Shown here piece after piece: positions 23,266-31,319 of a stretch of DNA of 32,447 nt. Both the position numbers and the translations under genes were made by a program. The stretch is from an uncultured Croceitalea sp. (lineage in GTDB: Bacteria; Bacteroidota; Bacteroidia; Flavobacteriales; Flavobacteriaceae). Under the pieces are notes generated by a model. The model made no database searches. It was not told the DNA's origin and saw nothing but the letters and a program-made list of their open reading frames with translations. The stretch is taken from assembly GCA_937959125.1 (NCBI GenBank), contig CALGQU010000077.1, positions 1 through 32,447 on the forward strand, written 5' to 3'. Position 1 is the first letter of the stretch. Every line of letters starts with the position of its first letter.

Positions 23266-25743
23266 ATGTATGTAGTAAAAAGAGACGGAAGAAAAGAGTT
23301 GATCATGTTCGATAAGATCACAGCTCGAGTACGTAAATTATGTTACGGACTTAATGGTTTGGTAGATCCGCTAAAGGTTGCCATGCGTGTTATTGAAGGC
23401 TTGTATGATGGGGTAACGACTTCCGAATTGGATAACCTTGCGGCAGAGATTGCGGCTACAATGACGACCACGCATCCGGACTATGCAAAATTGGCGGCAC
23501 GTATTTCTGTTTCCAACCTACATAAGAACACCAAAAAATCCTTCTCCGAGACCATGAAGGATCTATATGAATATGTAAATCCTAGGACGGGCAAAAAAGC
23601 ACCCTTGCTTTCCGATGAGGTGTACAAGGTAATTTCCAAGAATGCAGAACGCTTGGATTCCACAATAATCTATAACCGTGATTTTGGCTACGATTACTTC
23701 GGTTTTAAGACATTGGAACGTTCTTATTTGTTAAAGGTTAACGGGCAGATAGCAGAACGCCCGCAACACATGTTGATGCGGGTTTCCGTAGGTATCCATG
23801 TGGATGATCTAGAGGCAGCCATAGAGACCTATGAGTTGATGTCCAAAAAGTACTTTACCCATGCTACGCCAACCTTATTTAACTCTGGGACCCCAAAACC
23901 GCAGATGTCCTCTTGTTTTTTATTGGCCATGAAGGAAGATAGTATTGACGGCATATACGATACGTTAAAACAAACCGCCAAAATTTCCCAATCCGCTGGT
24001 GGAATAGGCTTGTCCATACACAATGTGCGTGCAAGAGGCTCTTATATTGGAGGGACCAATGGTACAAGTAACGGGATAGTGCCCATGCTAAAAGTATTCA
24101 ATGATACGGCACGTTATGTAGACCAAGGAGGTGGAAAACGTAAGGGAAGTTTTGCTATTTATATGGAGCCTTGGCATGCGGATATCTATGACTTTTTAGA
24201 CTTGAAAAAGAACCATGGGAAAGAAGAAATGCGTGCTCGCGACCTGTTCTACGCCATGTGGATTTCAGATTTGTTCATGAAACGCGTGGAGGCTAACGAA
24301 GATTGGACCTTAATGTGTCCTAACGAGTGCCCAGGGCTTTTTACGAACCATAGTGAAGAGTTCGAAAAGCTATATACCAAATATGAAGCGGAAGGCAAAG
24401 GCCGTAAAACGGTAAAAGCCCGTGAACTTTGGGAAAAGATATTGGAATCCCAAATTGAGACAGGGACGCCCTATATGCTCTATAAAGATGCCGCTAACCG
24501 TAAGAGCAACCAAAAGAATTTAGGGACCATCCGTTCCTCCAACCTGTGTACGGAGATTTTGGAATATACCTCCCCAGATGAGGTCGCGGTTTGTAACCTG
24601 GCATCCATTGCGTTGCCCATGTTCGTTAAAAATGGTGAATTTGACCATAAAGAATTGTTTAAGGTGACCAAAAGGGTGACCAAAAACTTGAACAAGGTCA
24701 TCGATAGAAATTATTACCCGGTAAAAGAAGCGGAGAATTCCAATATGCGCCATAGACCTATTGGTTTGGGTGTCCAAGGTTTGGCAGATACCTTTATCAT
24801 GCTGCGTATGCCTTTTACCAGTGATGCTGCCAAAAAATTGAACCAAGAGATTTTTGAAACCCTATATTTTGCAGCAGTCACCGCTTCTATGGAGCAAGCG
24901 AAAATTGAAGGGGCCTATTCTTCTTATGAAGGTTCCCCTATTGCAAATGGTGAGTTCCAACATAATCTTTGGGGTATTAAGGATGATGAACTATCAGGAC
25001 GATGGAATTGGGATAAACTCCGTAAGGATGTCAAGAAAAACGGAGTGCGTAATTCCCTTTTGGTAGCGCCAATGCCAACCGCATCAACTTCCCAGATTTT
25101 AGGAAATAACGAATGCTTTGAACCCTATACCTCCAACATCTACACCAGAAGGGTGCTTTCTGGCGAGTTTATCGTAGTCAACAAACACCTTTTGGAAGAT
25201 TTAGTCAACCTAGGGCTTTGGAACGAGAACATGAAACAAGAATTGATGCGTGCCAACGGTTCCATCCAACATATTGAAACGATCCCGCAAGATATTAGGG
25301 AACTGTACAAAACGGTTTGGGAGTTAAGTATGAAGGATATTATAGACATGTCTAGACATAGAGGGTATTTTATTGACCAAAGTCAATCCCTTAACTTGTT
25401 TATGGAGAACGCCAACTATTCCAAATTGACCTCAATGCATTTCTATGCGTGGAAAAGTGGTCTAAAAACGGGGATGTATTATTTAAGGACCAAAGCAGCG
25501 GTGGACGCCATTAAGTTTACTTTGGACAATACCAAAAAGAAAGAAGTTCCCGTAAGTGTTGCCGCAGCAGCGGAGGTTACGGCTGCAGATCCAAAAGCGG
25601 CACAGAACATGAAGGTTAATCCTACCCCAGTAGAACAGCAGGAAGTAGACATTCAGCCAATGACACCGGCCGAAATGAAAGAAATGATTGCACGGGCCAA
25701 AGAAGGTCAAGCGGACGATGACTGCTTAATGTGTGGATCATAG
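23266..25743 (+). CDS. nrdA: Ribonucleoside-diphosphate reductase subunit alpha (class Ia)
   Basis: An 825-residue catalytic subunit that reduces ribonucleoside diphosphates to deoxy forms. The N-terminal ATP cone (about 1-90: [20 protein letters not shown]) indicates allosteric activity control by ATP/dATP. Active-site residues are visible: Cys217 (MSSCFL) and Cys443 (VCNLAS) as the redox pair, Cys428 and Glu430 (NLCTE) as thiyl radical site and acid, the adjacent Tyr pair in [10 protein letters not shown] for radical transfer, and C-terminal Cys820/Cys823 (CLMC) for re-reduction. A variable linker of about 60 residues precedes the tail. A good terminator follows. Confidence 0.97.
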   Translation: MYVVKRDGRKELIMFDKITARVRKLCYGLNGLVDPLKVAMRVIEGLYDGVTTSELDNLAAEIAATMTTTHPDYAKLAARISVSNLHKNTKKSFSETMKDLYEYVNPRTGKKAPLLSDEVYKVISKNAERLDSTIIYNRDFGYDYFGFKTLERSYLLKVNGQIAERPQHMLMRVSVGIHVDDLEAAIETYELMSKKYFTHATPTLFNSGTPKPQMSSCFLLAMKEDSIDGIYDTLKQTAKISQSAGGIGLSIHNVRARGSYIGGTNGTSNGIVPMLKVFNDTARYVDQGGGKRKGSFAIYMEPWHADIYDFLDLKKNHGKEEMRARDLFYAMWISDLFMKRVEANEDWTLMCPNECPGLFTNHSEEFEKLYTKYEAEGKGRKTVKARELWEKILESQIETGTPYMLYKDAANRKSNQKNLGTIRSSNLCTEILEYTSPDEVAVCNLASIALPMFVKNGEFDHKELFKVTKRVTKNLNKVIDRNYYPVKEAENSNMRHRPIGLGVQGLADTFIMLRMPFTSDAAKKLNQEIFETLYFAAVTASMEQAKIEGAYSSYEGSPIANGEFQHNLWGIKDDELSGRWNWDKLRKDVKKNGVRNSLLVAPMPTASTSQILGNNECFEPYTSNIYTRRVLSGEFIVVNKHLLEDLVNLGLWNENMKQELMRANGSIQHIETIPQDIRELYKTVWELSMKDIIDMSRHRGYFIDQSQSLNLFMENANYSKLTSMHFYAWKSGLKTGMYYLRTKAAVDAIKFTLDNTKKKEVPVSVAAAAEVTAADPKAAQNMKVNPTPVEQQEVDIQPMTPAEMKEMIARAKEGQADDDCLMCGS

Positions 25744-25768
25744 TGTGATAGTGTTTATTTGATCCAAA

Positions 25769-25808
25769 AGTACCCCATGAAGCCAAAAGCGGATTGGGGT
25801 ATTTTTTT
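25769..25808 (+). terminator. Terminator of the nrd genes
   Basis: TACCCCA (25771-25777) pairs with TGGGGTA (25795-25801) around a 17-base loop and is followed by seven T's, 28 bases after the nrdA stop. Confidence 0.8.
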
Positions 25809-25966
25809 GGGGAAACACTTTTTTTAAACTGTGGCACGCTGATAGAATAGGTGGGTGTACTACCCTCGTCTTTTATCTTGGTCTTTGTTTGATGCCTGGA
25901 CCCTTGGATCGATTCTTAGTACAGGTCAAGGGCTAGTCTTAAAGTTTGGTGCCATTTATTGACATA

Positions 25967-25996
25967 AAAAAACCCGAAGCAGGCTTCGGGTTTTTT
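25967..25996. terminator. Strong bidirectional terminator
   Basis: AAAAAACCCGAAG (25967-25979) pairs with CTTCGGGTTTTTT (25984-25996) around CAGG: a GC core with A and T runs on both sides. It lies 20 bases beyond the stop of the minus-strand subunit 3 gene. The stretch from 25809 to 25966 holds nothing I can identify. Confidence 0.9.
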
Positions 25997-26016
25997 GATA
26001 GAAACAATAAGGTAAT

Positions 26017-26739
26017 TTATTTTAAAGACCAATCCCTTCCTTGGGTAAGCTCGTCTAAGTCGCCACAGGCAACGTACTCCCCAGGTATGGGTAGATAAGC
26101 CAGTACTTCTTCACCAATGTACTCAGAAGACTTATAGGCCCATGTGGCCATGCCTCGTATATTTCCGGCAAATTCATAGCAAGCGATTTCGCTATCAAGT
26201 TCAGCGGACCCGTTTTCTACCACCGCTTTGGCATAAGCGTTGAGGGCTTGGGAATGCGCATCCCCCGTCTCATCTGACCTTTCCTTAAGATATTTTGCCA
26301 ATAGAGGTTCATAATCTTTGGGCTCTAAATCCGTTACTGCATCTTTTCCAGCGCTTTTAAGTACCGCATCGGTAAAGGTGTTCAAGGTCATGGAAAAGAA
26401 GTCCTTGTTGTTGGACTTGATGCTGTCCCCGTCAAAGCTTTCAAACTCACTTTTGATATTTTCAACCGTTTCTGCCTGGGTCATCATCACTTTGGATGCA
26501 AACTCATCAATAAACATATGGACGTTCATTTCCGTTGCGGAAGGCGTGTCCGTCTTAGGCAAAATAATATCCACTATTTGGGCTATGGCATAGCCCTGGT
26601 CTTTTTCAAAATACTCCGGTACCCAAGCGGCATATGCTGCTTTCTCCTTACAACTTTGTACAATACCCAAAAGGGTGGGCGTGGCAACGGCATAGCCAAA
26701 AGCCATTCCAATATTTTTAAGTGCTGATCTTCTTTCCAT
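26017..26739 (-). CDS. Gluconate 2-dehydrogenase subunit 3 family protein (Tat signal)
   Basis: A 240-residue partner subunit of a membrane or periplasmic sugar dehydrogenase. The N-terminus is a twin-arginine signal (RRSALKNIG and a hydrophobic stretch), with a Cys at about 30 (VQSC) that could be lipidated. The rest is helical and acidic, as in Gluconate_2-dh3 proteins such as LacB and the gamma subunit of FAD glucose dehydrogenase. In the latter, the small subunit carries the signalless flavoprotein through the Tat system. Its ATG overlaps the GMC stop codon by one base (TAATG), which implies coupled translation and a stoichiometric complex. Confidence 0.9.
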   Translation of the reverse strand: MERRSALKNIGMAFGYAVATPTLLGIVQSCKEKAAYAAWVPEYFEKDQGYAIAQIVDIILPKTDTPSATEMNVHMFIDEFASKVMMTQAETVENIKSEFESFDGDSIKSNNKDFFSMTLNTFTDAVLKSAGKDAVTDLEPKDYEPLLAKYLKERSDETGDAHSQALNAYAKAVVENGSAELDSEIACYEFAGNIRGMATWAYKSSEYIGEEVLAYLPIPGEYVACGDLDELTQGRDWSLK

Positions 26740-28457
26740 TAGATAGTTCCTTTTTTAAGTTCTTGGGCAGCATGGTTGGCTGCTCTTGCCGTAAAGGCCA
26801 TATAAGTCAACGATGGGTTCACACAGGCTGCAGAGGTCATAAAAGCACCATCCGTAACATAGACGTTCTTACAGGCATGCAACTGGTTGTGGGCATTCAC
26901 CACAGAGGTCTTTGGATCCCTGCCCATTCTGGCGGTTCCCATCTCATGGATACCAAGCCCAAGGGCATAGGTGTCATCGTAGGTTTCAATATCCCGCGCG
27001 CCGGATTTTTCCAACATGGAGGCGGCTTGCTCCTGCATATCTACCCGCATCTTAAGTTCATTTTCTTTGATGGCTGCATCAAAGGTAACCGTTGGTAATC
27101 CCCAATCATCCAGTTTTTCGTAATCCAGGAACATTTTATTGTCATGGTAAGGTAGAATCTCACCAAAGCCCAACATATTCATGTTCCAACCTCCAGGACC
27201 CATTACGGCATCTTTATATGCCTTGCCAAAAGACGCTTCGGCAACCATATCCTCATAATCCCCACGGGAGGCCCCACCTTGATATCCATAACCACGGGTA
27301 AATTCTTTCATATTGGAATTCCCGCCAATGTTCCTGAATCTTGGGATGTAAATACCGTTTGGTTTTCTCCCTTTATAGAATTTATCGTCAAAACCATCTA
27401 TTTTTCCCCTAGCACCGGCTTTAAAGTGGTGGTCCATGATGTTATGGCCCAACTCACCGGAATCGTTTCCAAGACCGTTTTCAAAGCGATCAGATTTGGA
27501 TTTCATCAAAATGGAAGTGGAGGCTACGGCAGAAGCACAAAGGAAAATTACCTTGGCCTTAAACTCAAATTCTTCTTTGGTTTCCCTGTCGATGACTTTG
27601 ACCCCTGTCGCTTTTTTGGTATTTGGGTCGTACATGATCTCATGTACTATAGAGTCTGGCCTAAGGGTCATGTTTCCTGTTCGTTCCGCAGCAGGTAGGG
27701 TAGAGGAAACACTACTAAAGTATGCGCCAAAAGGACATCCGCGCATACAGCGGTTCCTAAATTGACAGCGTACCCTGCCATCACCTTCAAATTTTTTATC
27801 ACTGTTAATGTGTGCCACACGGCCTGCAGTAATCACCCGGCCATCAAAATGCTGCGCCACTTTACCGCGCACGTGGTCTTCCACACAGTTAAGTTCCATC
27901 ATGGGCTCAAACTGGCCATCGGGCAATTGCTTTAAGTTCAAGAGTTCCCCAGAAACCCCAATATAGGATTCCACCTTGTCATACCAAGGGGCAATATCCT
28001 TATATCGTACCGGCCAATCTACGGCGATACCTTCATTCTTGTTTGCGGTAAAATCAATATCACTAAAACGATAACTATGTCTGCCCCACATAATGGAACG
28101 GCCGCCTACATGGTAACCACGCATCCAATCAAATCGCTTTACTTCGTTATAGGGATGTTTTAGGTCATTTACGAACCAATGTTTGGAGTCTTGTCTTGTA
28201 GTATACCCCGTTCTATTCTGTTTTTCCTGCTGCGCAACATCGGCTGCCGTTGGTTGATTGGCATGGGGCAAATCCCAAGTATCCAAATTTGCAGTAGGAT
28301 AGTCCTCCCTATGCTTTACCATGGGGCCTCTTTCCAACACCAAGGTCTTCAGTCCGTTTTCGCACAGCTCCTTCGCTGCCCATCCCCCACTAATGCCCGT
28401 TCCCACAACAATCGCGTCATACGACCCTTGCTCGTCATTATAATAGAATTTGCTCAT
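26739..28457 (-). CDS. GMC family FAD-dependent sugar dehydrogenase (large subunit)
   Basis: A 572-residue flavoprotein. The FAD-binding Rossmann motif is VVGTGISGG (about 17-25) with Glu42 in VLERG. GMC landmarks include GGRSIMWG (118-125) and a C-terminal domain with His504 (HEMGTARMG) and Asn547 (CVNPSL), the usual catalytic His/Asn-type pair. A cysteine triad C-x5-C-x3-C (231, 237, 241; RCQFRNRCMRGCPFG) matches, as I recall it, the spacing that binds a 3Fe-4S cluster in bacterial FAD glucose dehydrogenases. It has no signal peptide, so export is probably with the Tat-tagged subunit 3. Relatives oxidise sugars or glycosides, for example at C3 (LacA). No cytochrome subunit is encoded here. 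Confidence 0.9.
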   Translation of the reverse strand: MSKFYYNDEQGSYDAIVVGTGISGGWAAKELCENGLKTLVLERGPMVKHREDYPTANLDTWDLPHANQPTAADVAQQEKQNRTGYTTRQDSKHWFVNDLKHPYNEVKRFDWMRGYHVGGRSIMWGRHSYRFSDIDFTANKNEGIAVDWPVRYKDIAPWYDKVESYIGVSGELLNLKQLPDGQFEPMMELNCVEDHVRGKVAQHFDGRVITAGRVAHINSDKKFEGDGRVRCQFRNRCMRGCPFGAYFSSVSSTLPAAERTGNMTLRPDSIVHEIMYDPNTKKATGVKVIDRETKEEFEFKAKVIFLCASAVASTSILMKSKSDRFENGLGNDSGELGHNIMDHHFKAGARGKIDGFDDKFYKGRKPNGIYIPRFRNIGGNSNMKEFTRGYGYQGGASRGDYEDMVAEASFGKAYKDAVMGPGGWNMNMLGFGEILPYHDNKMFLDYEKLDDWGLPTVTFDAAIKENELKMRVDMQEQAASMLEKSGARDIETYDDTYALGLGIHEMGTARMGRDPKTSVVNAHNQLHACKNVYVTDGAFMTSAACVNPSLTYMAFTARAANHAAQELKKGTI

Positions 28458-28600
28458 CTAATTAAAAATTGTTTATTCCTTAAATGTATTAATATTAAAT
28501 TAATTTTCTACATTTAACAGCTATGTTTATTGAGGATTTAGCACTATAACGTTGTAGTAATACGTAATTTCTTAATTATCAGAACTTCAAATTTTTTTTG
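28458..28600. promoter_or_regulatory. Divergent promoter region of the sugar oxidation locus
   Basis: An AT-rich 143-base region between the GMC gene (-) and the isomerase gene (+), which must hold both promoters. The minus strand has TACATTTA (one mismatch to TAnnTTTG) near 28482-28489. The plus strand has TAACGTTG (one mismatch) near 28549-28556. Neither has a convincing -33 partner, so the exact sites are uncertain. Confidence 0.4.
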
Positions 28601-29596
28601 ATGAATCAAAGAAAAAATGTACGGCGGATTGCAACCGTCGCATTATTATTTGCCCTTGTTGGAACCAATGCTTGTAAGAAGCAAAAGAATACTGAAAAAA
28701 TGGAAGCTAAAGCGATGGAATCCAATGAAGGAACCAGCGAACCTTTCTTTAAACTCTCCCTTGCGCAATGGTCCATAAATAGAATGATCAAGGAAGAAGG
28801 GCTAGACCCTTACCGCTTTGCAGAAAAAGCCAAAGGCTGGGGTTTTACCGGATTGGAATATGTAAGTGGATTGTATTATCCTACTTTGGAAAAAGCCAAT
28901 TTTTCTGATGAGGCCATGCAGGAGTTTGTAGAGAAGAGCAATGCAGAAGCAAAAAAATATGGGATGACCAATGTGTTGATCATGGTGGATGGCCAAGGAG
29001 CACTTGCCGCTACCGACCCCGAAGAACGGAAGGCCGCAGTAGAGAACCATTTTAAATGGGTAGATGCAGCCGCAGCTATGGGTTGCCATTCCATTCGGGT
29101 AAATTTACAGGGGGCCATGGAACTGGCCGTTTGGGAAACAGCCGCTGTAGATGGACTTACCCTGTTGGCTACCTATGCCAAAGAGAAGGATATCAACATA
29201 ATTGTAGAGAACCATGGAGGCCCTTCTTCCAACGCATCTTGGTTGGTTGGGGTTATCAAAAAAGTGAATTTGTCCAATTGTGGCACCTTGCCGGATTTTG
29301 GCAACTTTTGTGTAAAAAGGGAAAACGGATCATATTATAGTTCGCCCTGTATTGAAACGTATGATAAGTATAAAGGGGTATCAGAATTAATGCCCTATGC
29401 CAAGGCCGTAAGTGCAAAGTCCTATGGTTTTGATGCAGAAGGCAATGAGACCCAAATAGACTATGATAAGATGATTAAAATTGTCAAAAAAGCAGGGTAT
29501 ACAGGTTTTGTTGGAGTGGAATACGAAGGAGAAAACTTATCTGAGGAAGAAGGCATTCTGGCCACTAAAAAACTATTGTTGCGCACTGCGCAGTAA
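28601..29596 (+). CDS. Sugar phosphate isomerase/epimerase-like TIM-barrel lipoprotein
   Basis: The frame also opens at a TTG (28598), but the ATG at 28601 is preferred (331 residues). A lipoprotein signal ends at Cys25 (VGTNAC). The body is an AP-endonuclease-2/xylose-isomerase-like barrel with the typical metal and substrate positions: GLEYVSG, IRVNLQGA, IVENHGGPSS, LPDFGNFC and VGVEYEG. Such proteins isomerise or epimerise sugars; several Bacteroidota relatives work on oxidised (keto) sugars. The lipid anchor places it in the periplasm, the same compartment as the GMC dehydrogenase made from the divergent operon, so it may process the oxidised product before uptake. DinB, transporter and oxidoreductase genes follow at 12-20 base gaps. 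Confidence 0.85.
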   Translation: MNQRKNVRRIATVALLFALVGTNACKKQKNTEKMEAKAMESNEGTSEPFFKLSLAQWSINRMIKEEGLDPYRFAEKAKGWGFTGLEYVSGLYYPTLEKANFSDEAMQEFVEKSNAEAKKYGMTNVLIMVDGQGALAATDPEERKAAVENHFKWVDAAAAMGCHSIRVNLQGAMELAVWETAAVDGLTLLATYAKEKDINIIVENHGGPSSNASWLVGVIKKVNLSNCGTLPDFGNFCVKRENGSYYSSPCIETYDKYKGVSELMPYAKAVSAKSYGFDAEGNETQIDYDKMIKIVKKAGYTGFVGVEYEGENLSEEEGILATKKLLLRTAQ

Positions 29597-29616
29597 TTTA
29601 ACCAGATACCGGTCCT

Positions 29617-30060
29617 ATGAAATCCCTATTTAACCAACTATTTGATTATAACTTCTATAGCAACAAAAAGTTGATTGATCAGTGCAGTGCCTTGGAAAAA
29701 GTGCCTAAGGAAACCGTTAGGCTCTTTAGCCATGTATTGAACGCACATCATATTTGGAACTGCCGCCTGTTGGGCAAACCATGGGAACTAGAAGTTTGGC
29801 AGGAGCACCCATTGGAAAACTGGGAAGATCTCCATTATGAGAACCAACGCACCACATTTGAAATTATCACCAATACCGATGATTTTGAAAAACGCAAGAA
29901 TTACGAGACTACGGAAGGCCGTGTTTTTGCCAATGAGGTCAAAGATATTTTGTTTCATGTAATCAATCATTCCACACACCATAGGGCCCAGATTTTGGCA
30001 GATTTACGAAGTCATGGGATTGCCCCGGAGCAATTGGATTATATTTTTTACAAACGCTAA
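29617..30060 (+). CDS. DinB-like four-helix protein
   Basis: A 147-residue cytoplasmic protein of the DinB/YfiT-like superfamily. Three metal-binding His positions are present: His44 or 45 (LNAHHIW), His118 (VINHST) and His121/122 (HHRAQ). Family members are metal-binding four-helix bundles, some acting as thiol-dependent S-transferases (bacillithiol or mycothiol), most unassigned. It sits between the isomerase and transporter genes with 20-base gaps on both sides, so it is co-transcribed with sugar genes although no obvious link exists. The bacilliredoxin elsewhere in the window makes a bacillithiol-dependent role conceivable. Confidence 0.82.
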   Translation: MKSLFNQLFDYNFYSNKKLIDQCSALEKVPKETVRLFSHVLNAHHIWNCRLLGKPWELEVWQEHPLENWEDLHYENQRTTFEIITNTDDFEKRKNYETTEGRVFANEVKDILFHVINHSTHHRAQILADLRSHGIAPEQLDYIFYKR

Positions 30061-30080
30061 TCAATACACCACTATATATT

Positions 30081-31307
30081 ATGAACAATACGACTAAATT
30101 TCAATTGTCCTTAATGATGTTCTTAGAGTTCTTCATTTGGGGAGGCTGGTTTGTTACTATGGGAATATATCTGCCCAATAGCTTGGAAGCAAGCGGCGGG
30201 GATATTGCCCAAGCCTATTCCACCCAATCTTGGGGAGCCATAATTGCACCGTTTTTTATTGGCTTAATTGCCGATAGGTTCTTTAACGCGGAACGTATTT
30301 TGGGCGTACTCCATTTGATAGGAGCTTTCTTGATGTACCAATTGGCCAATGCTACGGACTTTACGGTGTTCTACCCCTACGTTTTGGGATATATGATTGC
30401 TTATATGCCCACCTTGGCTTTGGTGAATTCCGTTTCCTTTAACCAAATGACGGATCCTGCCAAAGAATTTTCCCTAGTACGTGTTTTTGGTACTATTGGT
30501 TGGATCGTTGCCGGTCTGGCCATTAGCTTTTTTGGTTGGGATAGCGAACAGGGCGTACAAGATGGCTTGCTTAGAAATACCTTTTTAATGGTAGCCGTAG
30601 CATCTGGGATTTTAGGATTATTTAGTTTTACCTTGCCAAAGACCCCACCCAAAGTAGGGAAAGATGAGAAAATCTCTTTTGGGGATATCATAGGCTTGGA
30701 TGCCCTTAAACTGCTTAAGGACCGTAACTTTTTAATTTTCTTTTTGGCTTCAGTTCTTATCTGTATTCCTTTGGCTTTTTATTACCAACATGCCGGGCAG
30801 TTTTTAGGGGAAATAGGGGTTTCCAACCCTGCAGCCAAAATGTCCATAGGACAGGTTTCCGAAGTAGTCTTTATGCTGCTTTTGCCTTTCTTTTTTAAAC
30901 GCTTTGGATTTAAAAAAACCATACTGTTTGGTATGGTAGCTTGGCTTGTACGCTATCTACTTTTCGCTTACGGAAATGCTGGCGATCTGGCATTTATGCT
31001 TATTGTGGGTATTGCACTGCACGGTATCTGTTATGACTTCTTTTTTGTCTCCGGACAGATTTATACGGATACCAAAGCTGGGGAACGTTATAAAAGTGCG
31101 GCTCAAGGTCTGATAACATTAGCGACCTATGGGGTGGGTATGTTGATCGGGTTTTGGGTAGCAGGCAAAATTACGGATGCCTATCTAATTTCTGAGAACG
31201 TACACAATTGGGAGAACATATGGATTTTCCCGGCCTTGTTCGCACTTGGGGTATTGGTACTATTTGCCTTGTTTTTTAAGAACGAAAAAATCGAATACAA
31301 AGAATAA
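30081..31307 (+). CDS. MFS transporter, nucleoside:H+ symporter-like
   Basis: A 408-residue inner-membrane carrier with about 12 hydrophobic helices in two halves and a short charged C-terminus. The first helix region (FLEFFIWGGWFVTMGIYLP), WGAIIAPFFIGLIADRFF and the VRVFGTIGWIVAG segment match the Nuc_H_symport (NupG/XapB-like) group. In Bacteroidota these carriers often lie among sugar oxidoreductase and isomerase genes rather than nucleoside genes, so the substrate is probably the sugar product of this locus. The Gfo/Idh/MocA gene starts 12 bases downstream. Confidence 0.88.
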   Translation: MNNTTKFQLSLMMFLEFFIWGGWFVTMGIYLPNSLEASGGDIAQAYSTQSWGAIIAPFFIGLIADRFFNAERILGVLHLIGAFLMYQLANATDFTVFYPYVLGYMIAYMPTLALVNSVSFNQMTDPAKEFSLVRVFGTIGWIVAGLAISFFGWDSEQGVQDGLLRNTFLMVAVASGILGLFSFTLPKTPPKVGKDEKISFGDIIGLDALKLLKDRNFLIFFLASVLICIPLAFYYQHAGQFLGEIGVSNPAAKMSIGQVSEVVFMLLLPFFFKRFGFKKTILFGMVAWLVRYLLFAYGNAGDLAFMLIVGIALHGICYDFFFVSGQIYTDTKAGERYKSAAQGLITLATYGVGMLIGFWVAGKITDAYLISENVHNWENIWIFPALFALGVLVLFALFFKNEKIEYKE

Positions 31308-31319
31308 AAATAGCAACAC

